Below, piece after piece: positions 50,162 through 59,499 of a stretch of 64,000 nucleotides of DNA. The notes under the pieces were generated by a model. It searched no databases. It had not been told where the DNA came from and saw only the letters and a list, made by a program, of their open reading frames with translations. Positions within the stretch are counted from its first letter, which is position 1, and each line of letters begins with the position of its first letter. Source of the stretch: Streptomyces sp. F001 (lineage in GTDB: Bacteria; Actinomycetota; Actinomycetes; Streptomycetales; Streptomycetaceae); contig NZ_QZWF01000005.1 of assembly GCF_004187715.1 (NCBI RefSeq), positions 372,001 through 436,000 of the forward strand, read 5' to 3'. Made by a program: the position numbers and the translations under genes.

Positions 50162-50923
50162 ATGGGTGCGGGCCACGCCCACAAGCTCTACCGGGCGGGG
50201 TCCTCACCCGTGCACGCCCTGCCGCCGCACACCAAGCTCGCCGCCGGCTTCGCCTTCGTCGTGGTCGTGGTGTCCACCCCGCGGGAGGCGATGTGGGCGT
50301 TCGGGGCGTACGCCGTGCTGCTGGGCGCCGTCGCCGCCGTCGCGCGCGTGCCCGCCGGTTTTCTGCTCAAACGGCTGCTGATCGAGGTGCCGTTCGTCGC
50401 GTTCGCCGTGCTCCTGCCGTTCGTTGCGGAGGGCGAGCGCACCGAGGTGCTGGGCATGTCGCTGAGCGTCAGCGGACTGTGGGGCGCCTGGAACGTGCTC
50501 GCCAAGGGCACGCTGGGCGTCGCCGCGTCCGTGCTGCTGGCCTCCACCACCGAACTGCGGGAGCTGCTGCTCGGCCTGCAGCGGCTGAAGCTGCCGCCGC
50601 TGCTGGTGCAGATCGCGTCGTTCATGATCCGGTACGGCGATCTCATCACCGACGAGATGCGGCGGATGCGCATCGCGCGGGAGTCACGGGGCTTCGAGGC
50701 GCGCGGCATACGGCACTGGGGGGTGCTGGCGAAGTCCGCCGGGGCCCTGTTCATCCGCTCCTACGAGCGCGGTGAGCGCGTGCATCTCGCGATGGTCAGC
50801 CGGGGCTACGCCGGTGTGATGCCGGTGATCGACGAGGTGACCGCGTCCCGGGCGCAGTGGTCGTACGCCCTCGCGCTGCCGTGTGCCGCTCTTGTCGTCT
50901 GTCTGCTGGGATGGGTCCTGTGA
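50162..50923 (+). CDS. cbiQ: ECF transporter transmembrane protein CbiQ
   Basis: CbiQ couples ATP hydrolysis to the substrate subunit. The protein has 253 residues, ~5 hydrophobic segments, and the two short cytoplasmic A-x-x-x-R-G coupling motifs (IARESRGFEARG and MVSRGYAG). It starts one base after the cbiM stop and its stop overlaps cbiO. Confidence 0.92.
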   Translation: MGAGHAHKLYRAGSSPVHALPPHTKLAAGFAFVVVVVSTPREAMWAFGAYAVLLGAVAAVARVPAGFLLKRLLIEVPFVAFAVLLPFVAEGERTEVLGMSLSVSGLWGAWNVLAKGTLGVAASVLLASTTELRELLLGLQRLKLPPLLVQIASFMIRYGDLITDEMRRMRIARESRGFEARGIRHWGVLAKSAGALFIRSYERGERVHLAMVSRGYAGVMPVIDEVTASRAQWSYALALPCAALVVCLLGWVL

Positions 50924-51678
50924 CTGCTTCTTTGGAGGTCTCCGGCCTCGCCTTCGCCTACCCCGACGGGCACCAGGCCCTCTTCGGCGTGGACTTCCGC
51001 GTCGAGCGCGGCGAACGGGTCGCGCTGCTCGGGCCGAACGGGGCCGGCAAGACCACGCTGGTGCTCCATCTCAACGGCATCCTCACCGGCGGCACGGGCT
51101 CGGTACGGGTCGCCGGGCTGCCCGTCGGCAAGAAGAACATGGCCGAGATCCGGCGCCGCGTCGGCATCGTCTTCCAGGACCCCGACGACCAGCTCTTCAT
51201 GCCGACCGTCCGCGAGGACGTCGCCTTCGGGCCGGCTGCGGCCGGGCTGACGGGGGCGGAACTCCAGGCGCGCGTGCAGCGAGCGCTGGACCAGGTGGGG
51301 ATGGCCGACTTCCAGGACCGGCCCCCGCACCATCTGTCCTTCGGGCAGCGGCGCCGGGTGGCCGTCGCGACCGTGCTGGCCATGGAGCCGGAGATCCTCG
51401 TCCTGGACGAGCCGTCCTCCAACCTCGACCCGGCCTCCCGTCGCGAACTGGCCGACATCCTGCGGTCCCTGGACGTGACCGTGCTCATGGTCACCCACGA
51501 CCTGCCGTACGCCCTCGAGTTGTGCCCGCGCTCGCTGATCCTGAGCGACGGCGTCATCGCCGCCGACGGTCCGACCGGCGACCTGCTCGGCGACGACGCG
51601 CTCATGCGGGCGCACCGTCTGGAGCTGCCCTTCGGCTTCGACCCACGGTCGGTGCCGGCCGGGTCGGGGCCCGCGTGA
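50920..51678 (+). CDS. cbiO: ECF transporter ATPase CbiO
   Basis: The ATPase of the complex. Walker A is GPNGAGKTTLV, the Q-loop FQDPDDQLF, the signature LSFGQRRRVAVA, and Walker B ILVLDEPSSNLDP; the H-loop is MVTHDLPYAL. The protein has 252 residues. GTG 50920 overlaps the cbiQ stop (GTGA); ATG 50911 is possible. It is the last gene of the transporter operon; a MarR gene follows after 46 bases. Confidence 0.92.
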   Translation: MTASLEVSGLAFAYPDGHQALFGVDFRVERGERVALLGPNGAGKTTLVLHLNGILTGGTGSVRVAGLPVGKKNMAEIRRRVGIVFQDPDDQLFMPTVREDVAFGPAAAGLTGAELQARVQRALDQVGMADFQDRPPHHLSFGQRRRVAVATVLAMEPEILVLDEPSSNLDPASRRELADILRSLDVTVLMVTHDLPYALELCPRSLILSDGVIAADGPTGDLLGDDALMRAHRLELPFGFDPRSVPAGSGPA

Positions 51679-51724
51679 TGCGTTTCCGTGACCGCCGTCC
51701 CCCGGCGTCCGTGACAATGGGCAC

Positions 51725-52186
51725 GTGACGGAACACGAGGACGCCGGGTCGCTGCTGCTGGACGAGCAGCTGTGCTTCGCGCTGTACGCCGCCCAGCGCG
51801 CGGTGACGGCCGCGTACCGCCCGCTCCTCGACGAGCTCGGTCTGACCTACCCGCAGTACCTCGTGCTGCTCGTCCTGTGGGAGCGCGGCGAGACCACGGT
51901 CAAGGAGCTGGCGGCGGCGCTCCGGCTCGACTACGGGACGGTGTCACCACTGCTCAAGCGGCTTGCGGCGGCGGGGCTCGTACGCCGGGAGCGCGCGGCG
52001 CACGACGAGCGCTCGGTGCTGGTTGCCTGCACGGGGCGCGCGGAGGAACTGAGGGAGCGTGCGACTCGCGTGCCGGGCGCGCTGCTCGCGACGACGGGGC
52101 TCGGCGCGGCGGAGGTCGCACGGTTGCGCGAGGAGTTGTGGCAGCTCGCGCAGCGGGCGGGAGCGGCGGCCGAGAGCGCCCGCTGA
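51725..52186 (+). CDS. ohrR: OhrR-type MarR regulator
   Basis: OhrR senses organic hydroperoxides through a reactive Cys near the N-terminus. Here it is in LDEQLCFALYAAQRAV, the typical context, with the conserved Tyr residues nearby (YRPLLDELGLTYPQYL). The winged helix follows (TTVKELAAALRLDYGTVSPLLKRL). The protein has 153 residues. The ohr gene follows in the same direction, which supports the assignment. Confidence 0.9.
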   Translation: MTEHEDAGSLLLDEQLCFALYAAQRAVTAAYRPLLDELGLTYPQYLVLLVLWERGETTVKELAAALRLDYGTVSPLLKRLAAAGLVRRERAAHDERSVLVACTGRAEELRERATRVPGALLATTGLGAAEVARLREELWQLAQRAGAAAESAR

Positions 52187-52267
52187 CGACGCGCACAGCG
52201 CACCACGCGCCCTGTTACCCCCGGTCACTACCCCCCAGTAGCCCAACAAGCCCTACCCGCCAGTACC

Positions 52268-52290
52268 TTGTGCACGATGTACTTGCACGC
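52268..52290. promoter_or_regulatory. Candidate OhrR operator before ohr
   Basis: The ohrR-ohr gap contains CTTGTGCACGATGTACTTGCAC, with inverted GTGCA (52270-52274) and TGCAC (52284-52288). It lies 46-66 bases before the ohr start, a sensible operator position. The symmetry is short, so confidence is limited. Confidence 0.4.
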
Positions 52291-52335
52291 CGCTGTGCTG
52301 CCTGCCGTTGTGTCCGCTCTGGGGGAGGTCCTGCC

Positions 52336-52806
52336 GTGACCGAAGACACCGCTGTCGAGACCGCCGTCGACACCGTCCTCGACACCCGCCCGACGAAGAT
52401 CATGTACGTTGCCGAGGCCACCGCGCACGGCGGCCGGGACGGCTATGTCACCAGTCAGGACGGCCAGATCGAACTGAAGGTGGCGATGCCTCCGGAGCTC
52501 GGCGGCGACGGCAACGGCACCAACCCGGAGCAGCTGTTCGCGGCCGGCTACAGCTCCTGCTTCCACAACGCGCTGGTCCTGGTCGGCCGTCGGGCGGGCT
52601 ACGACCTGTCGGGTTCCGCGGTCGCCGCGAAGGTCGGCATCGGCCCCAACAAGCAGCGCGGCTACGGCCTCGCGGTCGCGCTCAGCGTCTCCCTGCCCGT
52701 CCTCGACCCGGACATCGCCACGAAGCTGGTCGACGCGGCCCACGAGGTCTGCCCGTACTCGAACGCGACCCGCGGCAACATCGACGTCACGATTCTGCTG
52801 GGGTGA
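52336..52806 (+). CDS. ohr: Organic hydroperoxide resistance peroxidase Ohr
   Basis: Ohr reduces organic hydroperoxides using lipoyl-dependent recycling. The protein has 156 residues. Both catalytic Cys are present: AAGYSSCFHNAL and HEVCPYSNATRGN. The GTG at 52336 has GGGGGAGG ~8 bases upstream. An N-terminal extension of ~15 residues (TEDTAVETAVDTVLDTRP) precedes the usual start of the fold. Confidence 0.93.
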   Translation: MTEDTAVETAVDTVLDTRPTKIMYVAEATAHGGRDGYVTSQDGQIELKVAMPPELGGDGNGTNPEQLFAAGYSSCFHNALVLVGRRAGYDLSGSAVAAKVGIGPNKQRGYGLAVALSVSLPVLDPDIATKLVDAAHEVCPYSNATRGNIDVTILLG

Positions 52807-52870
52807 CGAAAACCACCCGGAACCAAGGAATCGCCGGCCGTACGTCCGCGCTGCACCCACCGTCACAGGC

Positions 52871-54052
52871 GTGAGTGAACGGAGTGCGGACGTGGATGTG
52901 CACGGCACGGTTGCCGAGGGCTTCGAGCCGGTCAGGGCAGCGTTCGTACAGAACTTCGAGGCGCTCGGCGACCGCGGCGCGGCCGTGGTCGTCCACCGCG
53001 ACGGGCACAAGGTCGTCGACCTGTGGGGCGGCACGAAGGACGTCGACGGCAGTGAGCCGTGGGAGCAGGGCACCGCGCAGATCGTGCGCTCGGCGACCAA
53101 GGGCGTCGCCGCCGCCGCACTCCTGCTGCTGCAGCAGCGCGGCGAGCTGGACCTGGACGCGCCGGTCGGCGAGTGGTGGCCGGAGTACAAGGCGGCCGGC
53201 AAGGAGCGGACCCTCGTACGGCATCTGCTCACGCATCGCGCGGGGGTGCCGGTCCTGGACCGTCCGCTGACCCCGTCGGAGGCGGCCGACCCGGACCTCG
53301 GCGCCGCGGCGGTGGCCGCGCAGACGCCGGTGTGGGAGCCGGGAGCGGACCACGGGTACCACGCGCAGACGTACAGCTGGCTGGTCGGCGAGCTGATACG
53401 GCGGGTCACCGGGCGTGAGGTCGGTGAGTGGATCGCGGACGAGATCGCGGGCCCGGTCGGCGCCGACCTGTGGCTCGGGCTCCCCGCGGACCAGGCCGCC
53501 CGGGTCGGACGCGTCGGGCAGGTCGCGCCCCCGGAGCCGGCCGGCGCACTGAGGACGCGCCCCAAGCGAGCCGTGGCCGACGCCTACGCCGACCCCGCGT
53601 CCCTCACCCGCCGCGCCTTCGCCGCGATCACGCCCCTGCCCGACGAGAACGACCCCGCCTACCGCGCCGCCGCCCTCCCCGCCTCCAACGGCATCGCCAC
53701 GGCGGAGGGCCTGTCCCGCTTCTACGCCGCGCTGATCGGCGACGTGGACGGCGGGCAGCGCCTGTTCACCCCGGAGACGGCCGAACTCGCCCGCGCCGAG
53801 CAGTCCGCGGGCCCCGACCGCACCCTTGTCATCACCACCCGCTTCGGCCTCGGCTACATGCTGGACGGCGCCGCCTCCCCGCTGCTCTCCCCGGCCTCCT
53901 TCGGCCACCCGGGCCGCGGCGGCGCCCTCGGGTTCGCCGACCCGGAGGCCGGCATCGCCTTCGGCTATGTCACGAACGGCTTCCGCAAGAGCGTCACGGC
54001 GGACCCGAGGGCACAGGCACTGGTGCGCGCGGTACGCCAAGCCATCGCGTAG
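52871..54052 (+). CDS. Beta-lactamase-fold serine hydrolase (EstB-like)
   Basis: The protein has 393 residues and no signal peptide, so it is cytoplasmic. The catalytic SxxK is in VRSATKG, the Tyr region is YHAQTYSW, and the third motif is FGHPGRGG (HxG in place of KTG). This is the pattern of family VIII esterases and class C-like hydrolases. The substrate is unknown. The GTG at 52871 has no strong ribosome site; GTG or ATG codons a few residues later could serve. Confidence 0.82.
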   Translation: MSERSADVDVHGTVAEGFEPVRAAFVQNFEALGDRGAAVVVHRDGHKVVDLWGGTKDVDGSEPWEQGTAQIVRSATKGVAAAALLLLQQRGELDLDAPVGEWWPEYKAAGKERTLVRHLLTHRAGVPVLDRPLTPSEAADPDLGAAAVAAQTPVWEPGADHGYHAQTYSWLVGELIRRVTGREVGEWIADEIAGPVGADLWLGLPADQAARVGRVGQVAPPEPAGALRTRPKRAVADAYADPASLTRRAFAAITPLPDENDPAYRAAALPASNGIATAEGLSRFYAALIGDVDGGQRLFTPETAELARAEQSAGPDRTLVITTRFGLGYMLDGAASPLLSPASFGHPGRGGALGFADPEAGIAFGYVTNGFRKSVTADPRAQALVRAVRQAIA

Positions 54053-54077
54053 CAACCACACAGCGACCACGGGTGGG

Positions 54078-54620
54078 TCACTTCGTGACGGCCCGGAACT
54101 GCCACGCCTGACGCACGTCGCCCTTCCGGGGGAGCTGAAGGTCGACGCGGGGCGGGTAGACCGCCAACGGGCTCCGGTCGAGGACCAGTTCGCTGTCGGG
54201 AGCCTGGAGGTGGAAGGCGAGGAAGCCCCTGCCCGTGTGCAGCGCCGGGCTCAGCCCCCACTCGTACGGGGTGCTCGTCGTCACGGCGAACCGGTGCGGC
54301 CGGAACGTGCCCTGATGGCCCACGTAGGTGTTCTGCCGGATGTTACGCAGGGCGATGTTGCCGTGGGTGAGCCGCACCACCTCCCACTCCTGGGCGCCCG
54401 GCGCCGCACCGGGCGGCAGGATGACGAGCGGTTCGTCGACGCCCTGGGCGGTGAGGAGCTGCCCGGGGTTCTTGGCGATGGTGTAGGTCCCGCCGGCAAG
54501 GGGCGCCGGCCGGCTCGTGGCGGCCGCCGCCCGGGGGGCACCGGCGGTGAACAGGGCGGCCAGACTGGTGGCGGCGACGGTGCCGAGCGCACGGCGTCGG
54601 CTCAGAGGCTGTTGCGTCAT
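54078..54620 (-). CDS. Tat-exported beta-trefoil protein (I66 inhibitor-like)
   Basis: The protein has 180 residues. Twin-arginine signal SRRRALGTVAATSLAALF ends in APRAAAA. The mature part (GGTYTIAKNPGQLLTA, NIALRNIRQNTYVGHQG, LVLDRSPLAVYPPRVDL) shows three repeating strands in a beta-trefoil pattern like I66 serine protease inhibitors. Inhibitor activity is inference. The start at 54620 is chosen over 54710 because it begins the signal peptide. Confidence 0.7.
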   Translation of the reverse strand: MTQQPLSRRRALGTVAATSLAALFTAGAPRAAAATSRPAPLAGGTYTIAKNPGQLLTAQGVDEPLVILPPGAAPGAQEWEVVRLTHGNIALRNIRQNTYVGHQGTFRPHRFAVTTSTPYEWGLSPALHTGRGFLAFHLQAPDSELVLDRSPLAVYPPRVDLQLPRKGDVRQAWQFRAVTK

Positions 54621-54771
54621 GCGCCGATCGTGCCGCGTCGCCGCCTCCCGTGAACCGCCCTGGGCCCGTTTGACCAGGCCTTTCCCCCGGTCGGGCGACC
54701 TGACGGCCACCTCCGGTTGTGCGTACGGCCAGGACGTAACTGCCGAGACGTACGACTAGGACGTACGGCGA

Positions 54772-55047
54772 TCAGACGTGAATCGGGTGCGACGTCCGCC
54801 CGGACACCGAGTCGATCTCGCCGTGCGCCTTGGTGAGCAGCTGCATCGCGAGCTCGTTGAGCGCCCGCGCCCCAGCGATCTCCTCGCCGACCCTTGGCTG
54901 ATTAGGGTCGGTGTGGTGCCGGCTGGCGTGCCCGTGGGCTCGAACCTCACTCCCGTCGGGCAAGCGCACCAACGCGGCTGCCTTCGTGTGCGTGTCGTCC
55001 TCCTGAAACTCCAGTTCGACATGCCATCCCACAGCGGTGTGCATCAT
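54772..55047 (-). CDS. DUF1876 domain protein
   Basis: The protein has 91 residues: WHVELEFQEDDTHTKAAALVRLPDGSEVRAHGHASRHH... This is the DUF1876 fold, a small alpha-beta protein similar to double-stranded-RNA-binding folds, widespread in actinobacteria. GGAGGAG lies before ATG 55047, and ATG 55044 follows directly. The function is unknown. The long open frame upstream (to 55665) is a shadow of the phosphoesterase. Confidence 0.82.
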   Translation of the reverse strand: MMHTAVGWHVELEFQEDDTHTKAAALVRLPDGSEVRAHGHASRHHTDPNQPRVGEEIAGARALNELAMQLLTKAHGEIDSVSGRTSHPIHV

Positions 55048-55203
55048 GACGATCTCCTCCGGAACCCGTGTTTCCAGGGCTGCTTCCAGGGTGCCCCTTC
55101 GATGCCCGAGTTGTCGCGCTTCCATCGCACTTGCCGCGCTCCGGACCCGATGCCGCCGCCGTGACCACGGCCGCCGTTCACTGCCGCAGGGCACGAAGAC
55201 GGC

Positions 55204-56682
55204 ATGCGCTGCTGCCTCTCCGCTCTGTCCGCCCTGTCTGCGCTCCCCGCCCCCCATCACGTCCTGCGCTCCGCCGCGTTGCTCGCCCCGTCCTCCTGCA
55301 CGGCCTGCGCACCCCGGCCCCCGCCACGCCCGGCACCCGACGCCGTCGCCGCCGTCCACCTGGAACTGGTCACCCTCACCGAGGACCACGCCGTCCTCAC
55401 CTGGTTCACCGGCGTGCCCGGCACCGACGACGGCCTCGGCCGGATGGTGCCGGCGATCACCGAGGGCGAGGTGGTGTACGGCACCCATCCCGCGCGGCTG
55501 AACCGGGTCGCGGGCGAGGACCGCCCCACCGCCCACCATCACATCGAACTCACCGGCCTGGAGCCCGGCCAGACGTACTACTACCAGGCCCGTTCCCGGG
55601 GCGTCGCCGCCACGCCCACCCCGCTCCACCTGACCGGCGGCAACGCCGTCGGCACCTCCCGGCACGGCCTCGGCTCCCCGGCGGCCCTACTCCTTCACCA
55701 CTCCCCAGCCCCGCCCGGCCGCCACCTGCTCTCCCTGGCCCTCTGCAACGACCTTCACCTCGGCGAGACCACGGCCGGTCTGGTGGCCGGCCTGCCCCTG
55801 CTGCGCGGCGTCTCCCAAGCGCCGGGCCGAGCACCGTACCCGGAGATCACCACCCGAGCCGTGGTGAGGGAGGCACGGCGCCGCGGTGCGCACCTTCTGC
55901 TGGCCGCCGGGGACATATCGGCGGGCGGCGCGCCCCGCGACCTGGCCACGGCCCGCCGCATCCTGGACGGTTTCGGCGCCCTCGGCCGCGACTACTTCGT
56001 CGTACGCGGCAACCACGACCGGGCCGGACCCGACGGCGACGCGTTCCGGACGGGCTTCCCCGGCCTCCCCTACTTCGCCCATGACCTGGGCGGACTGCGC
56101 ATCATCGGCCTCGACACCTACGCGAAGACGGGCACCGGCGCCGACGCGGGCGGGCTGGGTGCGGAACAGCTGTCATGGCTGCGGACGCGACTGCGGGAGG
56201 CGAGGGAACAGCCGACGCTCGTCTTCGGCCACCACCCCCTCACGGTCCGGGACTCGCTCTTCCCGGTGAGCGCGGGCCAGCGCCTGTCCCGGCGTGACGC
56301 ACGCGCGATCCTCACCGCGTACGCCGCCGCGCGCGGCGTCTTCCTCCACCACGCCGGCCACACCCACCGCAACAAACGCACGGTGCTGCCGCAGGCCCCG
56401 CACGTCACCTTCCAGGAGGTCAGCGCCGTCAAGGACTATCCCGGCGGCTTCAGCCTGCTCCGGCTCCACTCCGGCGGCTACGCCCTCAACCACTACACGC
56501 CCCGCGACGCCCCCGCGCGTGCCTGGGCCGAACGCAGCCGCCGGGTGGCGGGCGGCCTGTGGCCGCACTACGCCCTCGGCCGCTCGGTCACCGACCGCAA
56601 CAGCGTCCGTACCCACGACCTGTCCGGCATCGCCCGCCCGGCACCCCGGGAGCCGGCGACGGGCCGGCTCACGGTGGCCTGA
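55204..56682 (+). CDS. Calcineurin-like metallophosphoesterase with fibronectin-like N-domain
   Basis: The protein has 492 residues. Residues ~45-145 resemble a purple-acid-phosphatase N-domain (AVLTWFTGVPGT, ELTGLEPGQTYYYQARS). The catalytic domain has NDLHLG, AAGDI, RGNHDRA, FGHHPLT and HAGHTHRN, the five metal-binding motifs. The N-terminus is Ala/Leu/Pro-rich but not a clear signal. The start is uncertain. The substrate may be a phosphodiester or phosphomonoester. Confidence 0.85.
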   Translation: MRCCLSALSALSALPAPHHVLRSAALLAPSSCTACAPRPPPRPAPDAVAAVHLELVTLTEDHAVLTWFTGVPGTDDGLGRMVPAITEGEVVYGTHPARLNRVAGEDRPTAHHHIELTGLEPGQTYYYQARSRGVAATPTPLHLTGGNAVGTSRHGLGSPAALLLHHSPAPPGRHLLSLALCNDLHLGETTAGLVAGLPLLRGVSQAPGRAPYPEITTRAVVREARRRGAHLLLAAGDISAGGAPRDLATARRILDGFGALGRDYFVVRGNHDRAGPDGDAFRTGFPGLPYFAHDLGGLRIIGLDTYAKTGTGADAGGLGAEQLSWLRTRLREAREQPTLVFGHHPLTVRDSLFPVSAGQRLSRRDARAILTAYAAARGVFLHHAGHTHRNKRTVLPQAPHVTFQEVSAVKDYPGGFSLLRLHSGGYALNHYTPRDAPARAWAERSRRVAGGLWPHYALGRSVTDRNSVRTHDLSGIARPAPREPATGRLTVA

Positions 56683-56742
56683 GCCGCAGGCCGACACCAC
56701 TGACCGCCGAACAAGACCGAACGGCCGGTCACCCTCCTCAAC

Positions 56743-57582
56743 TCACCGCAGCATCAACCCGATCCCGGCCACCAGCAGCCCGGCGGCCACGATCCGCGGC
56801 GTACCGAACCGCTCCTTGAACACCACCGCCCCGATGGCCGCGCCCACGATGACCGAGGACTCGCGCAGGGCGGAGATGGGCGCGAGTTCCGCGCGGGTCT
56901 GCGCCCACAGGATCAGCGCGTACGCCCCCACGGACAGCCCCGCGCCCAGCAGTCCGAGCCCGAGGAACGGCCGCAGGCGCGCGGGCGTCTGCGTACGCCA
57001 GCGGTACACGGCGTACGCCGGTATCACCATTCCCTGCACCGCCATGAGCCACGCGACGTACCCGAGGGGCGAGCCGGACGCCCGCACGCCCAGCCCGTCC
57101 ACCACCGTGTACGCCGCGATCGACAGCCCGGTCGCCAGCGCCGCCCCGATCGCCGCCCAGTCCGGCCGCCGCCCGCGCAGCCCCCACAGCGCGGCGCCGG
57201 TGAGTCCCGCGCAGCTCAGCGCGATGCCGGCGACCACCCAGCCGTCCGGCACCTCGTGTGCGAAGACGGCGGCGAGCACGGTGACGGCCAGCGGCGCACT
57301 GCCGCGCGCGATCGGATACGCCTGCCCGAAGTCGCCGAGCCGGAAGGACGTCATCAGCAGCGCGTAGTAGGCGATGTGGATGGCGGCGGAGGCGAAGAGA
57401 TACGGCCACGCCTGCACGGCCGGGAAGGCCACGAACGGCACGAGCGCGAGCCCGATGACCAGGCCTCCGCCCGAGATGAGCGCGAACCCGACCAGCTTGT
57501 CGGTGATGCGGTGGGCGATCGCGTTCCAGCTCGCGTGGGCAACGGCGGCCAGCAGCACGGCCGCCGTGACCAGCGGCGTCAC
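56743..57582 (-). CDS. EamA/DMT-family transporter
   Basis: The protein has 279 residues with ten predicted membrane segments in two five-helix halves, each ending in an EamA-type motif (RLGDFGQAYPIARGSAPLAV, then RESSVIVGAAIGAVVFKERF). GTG 57582 overlaps the stop of the YbaK gene (GTGA); the open frame to 57684 is in that gene. It is a metabolite exporter of unknown substrate. Confidence 0.85.
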   Translation of the reverse strand: MTPLVTAAVLLAAVAHASWNAIAHRITDKLVGFALISGGGLVIGLALVPFVAFPAVQAWPYLFASAAIHIAYYALLMTSFRLGDFGQAYPIARGSAPLAVTVLAAVFAHEVPDGWVVAGIALSCAGLTGAALWGLRGRRPDWAAIGAALATGLSIAAYTVVDGLGVRASGSPLGYVAWLMAVQGMVIPAYAVYRWRTQTPARLRPFLGLGLLGAGLSVGAYALILWAQTRAELAPISALRESSVIVGAAIGAVVFKERFGTPRIVAAGLLVAGIGLMLR

Positions 57583-58085
57583 GCAGCCCGCTCGCGCACG
57601 TCCACCAGGGTGCCGCCGGCATGGGCGATCAGCGCCCTGGGTTCCATCGGGAACACGGTGTACGGCGTCCCGGCGGCGGCCCACACCACGTCATGGTCGA
57701 GCAGCGACCGGTCGGCGAGCACCCGCGTCGCCGTCCGGTGCCCGAACGGCGGTACGCCCCCGATGGCATACCCCGTTGTCTCCCGTACGACGTCGGCGCC
57801 GGCCCGCATGACCTTCGCGGCGCCGAGCTCCCGCCGCACGAGCTCCACGTCGACGCGGGACGCCCCGTCCATGAGGACGAGCACCGGGACCCCGTCCGCC
57901 GCGAAGACCAGCGACTTGCAGATCTGGCTCAGCTCGCACCCGATCGCGGCGGCGGCCTCGGCGGCGGTACGGGTCGCGTCCGGGAACCGGCGGACACGGC
58001 CGTGCAGTTCACGGAGCCCCAGCGCGTCGAGGGCCTCGGCGAAACGGGGATGAGCTCGTGAAGTTCCGGCATCCGAAGTGGTCAT
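57579..58085 (-). CDS. YbaK/aminoacyl-tRNA deacylase
   Basis: The protein has 168 residues of the YbaK/ProX fold, which removes mischarged amino acids from tRNA. It has AAAAIGCELSQICKSLVF with the conserved Lys, the GxxxxPF region GYAIGGVPPFGHR, and the strand VVWAAAGTPYTVFPM. I use ATG 58085 (MTTSDAG). It is coupled to the EamA gene by overlapping codons. Confidence 0.88.
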   Translation of the reverse strand: MTTSDAGTSRAHPRFAEALDALGLRELHGRVRRFPDATRTAAEAAAAIGCELSQICKSLVFAADGVPVLVLMDGASRVDVELVRRELGAAKVMRAGADVVRETTGYAIGGVPPFGHRTATRVLADRSLLDHDVVWAAAGTPYTVFPMEPRALIAHAGGTLVDVRERAA

Positions 58086-58362
58086 GAACGGCACGCTAGC
58101 GGTCCGTGTACGGCACATGCGACCGGGTTACCAGCGGCTCGCACGCCGCCACACTCCCCGAGCATGGCGATATGTCCCGTTTCCTGTTAGCGGCTTACGG
58201 ATGAAGGGCTGGCGGCCGCGTCCGGGGCCTGTGACCGGCAAGCCGGTCCCCCGGGGCTCCGATGCCACCGACCCGGCGTACCGCCACCCCGATGCCGCGC
58301 CCGCCCAACCCGGCCGCCCCGCAGCGATGGAGGCGACCGCCTGCCTCGGCCACCCGCCTTCC

Positions 58363-58427
58363 GGGCCGCTCGCTCGCTTCTCACCCGGGCCGTGGAAGCA
58401 CGACACTGGCAAAGAAGCGAGCGGCCC
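58363..58427 (-). terminator. Terminator of the XRE-DUF397 operon
   Basis: GGGCCGCTCGCTCGCTTCT (58363-58381) pairs with AGAAGCGAGCGGCCC (58413-58427), with one extra CGCT. It ends 7 bases past the DUF397 stop. The rest of the 348-base gap 58086-58433 holds nothing I can identify. Confidence 0.6.
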
Positions 58428-58433
58428 CGATGG

Positions 58434-58618
58434 TCACTTCGCGAGGTACGTCAGGAAGTCGGTCCAGGTGTGGGGGCGACGGTGAGGTGGGGGGTGTTCG
58501 GGGTCTTGGAGTCGCGGATGTGGATGGTGGCGGGGGTGGTGGCGACCTCGACGCAGTCGCCGGGTTCGCTGCTGTCGCTGTAGCTGCTCTTGAACCAGTG
58601 GAGTTCGGCGGTGCTCAT
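58434..58618 (-). CDS. DUF397 protein, one frameshift near the end
   Basis: It reads MSTAELHWFKSSYSDSSEPGDCVEVATT, the DUF397 core. As written it stops early at 58451. One more G in the run 58472-58476 restores HTWTDFLTYLAK and a stop at 58434, the usual ending. DUF397 proteins pair with Scr1/WhiJ-type XRE regulators in Streptomyces development and may act like a small toxin or effector. The ATG overlaps the regulator's stop (ATGA). Confidence 0.82.
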
Positions 58619-59460
58619 AGTCTCCCCAGCGCTTGCTCGATGAAGGCTTGCGACTCCCTCGGCGTGAGAGCCTGCGCCCGGATCATGCCATAGCGCAGCT
58701 CAAGGATACGGAGATCCCTGGGGCTCTCGACCGGACGCGCGTTGAACACACCGCTGGAACGTCCGATCGCCGTGCCGTCGGCGAACTTCAGCACCTGGAT
58801 CAGGCCCGACGCTCCAGCGTTCTCCTGCCGGTCGGTCGGCATGATCTGAAGCGTGACGTTCCGCAACTGCCCTACCTCCAAGAGGTGTTCGAGTTGTCGG
58901 CGCAGCACCATCTTCCCACCGTAAGGCCGTTCGAGTGTCACCTGTTCCTGGACGAAACTGAGCGTCGGCGCGAGCTCCCGCTCGAAAACGGCCTTCCGAG
59001 CCATGCGTGCGGCGGTCTCGCGCTCTACGACGTCTTCGCTGAGTGCGGGCTGCCTCATCTCGAACAGCGTTCGCGCGTACTCCGGAGTCTGCAGCAGGCC
59101 ATGGAGGTTGTGGCTGCCGTACAGCAGCATCTCCACCGCCCGCTCCTCCAAGTCCGCGAGATCCCGCACCTTCTTCGGATACCGAGCCTTCTCCATGTCC
59201 TTCTTGAACGCCTTGAGATGCCCCTGCGCCTTCAGGACGTCGTCCGCTCTGTCCAGGAACTCCGGCCGGGGAATCCGCTGTCCCCGCTCCATCTTGCGGA
59301 TCATGTCCTCGCCGTAGCCCATGACCTCCCCGAAGTCGGCCACCCGCATGCCCGCAGCTTCCCGGCACACCTTCAGCAGCCGCCCCACCGCCTCGACCAC
59401 CGGTTCGATCTCGTCCCCGGGTTCGACATCCCAACCGGCCTCGTCCGCAACCTCGTTCAT
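58615..59460 (-). CDS. XRE regulator with DUF5753 (Scr1 antitoxin-like)
   Basis: The protein has 281 residues. The helix-turn-helix is at ~25-80 (LLKVCREAAGMRVADFGEVMGYGEDMIRKMERGQRIPRPEFL). The C-terminal ~180 residues are the DUF5753 / Scr1 domain (LLQTPEYARTLFEMRQP, TLSFVQEQVTLERPYGGK, LQIMPTDRQENAG). Such genes are paired with DUF397 genes and often a divergent anti-sigma ATPase. That third gene is here only a remnant. Confidence 0.9.
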   Translation of the reverse strand: MNEVADEAGWDVEPGDEIEPVVEAVGRLLKVCREAAGMRVADFGEVMGYGEDMIRKMERGQRIPRPEFLDRADDVLKAQGHLKAFKKDMEKARYPKKVRDLADLEERAVEMLLYGSHNLHGLLQTPEYARTLFEMRQPALSEDVVERETAARMARKAVFERELAPTLSFVQEQVTLERPYGGKMVLRRQLEHLLEVGQLRNVTLQIMPTDRQENAGASGLIQVLKFADGTAIGRSSGVFNARPVESPRDLRILELRYGMIRAQALTPRESQAFIEQALGRL

Positions 59461-59499
59461 GCCCCACCTCCACCGCGCAGTCGTACCCCTACAACCCCT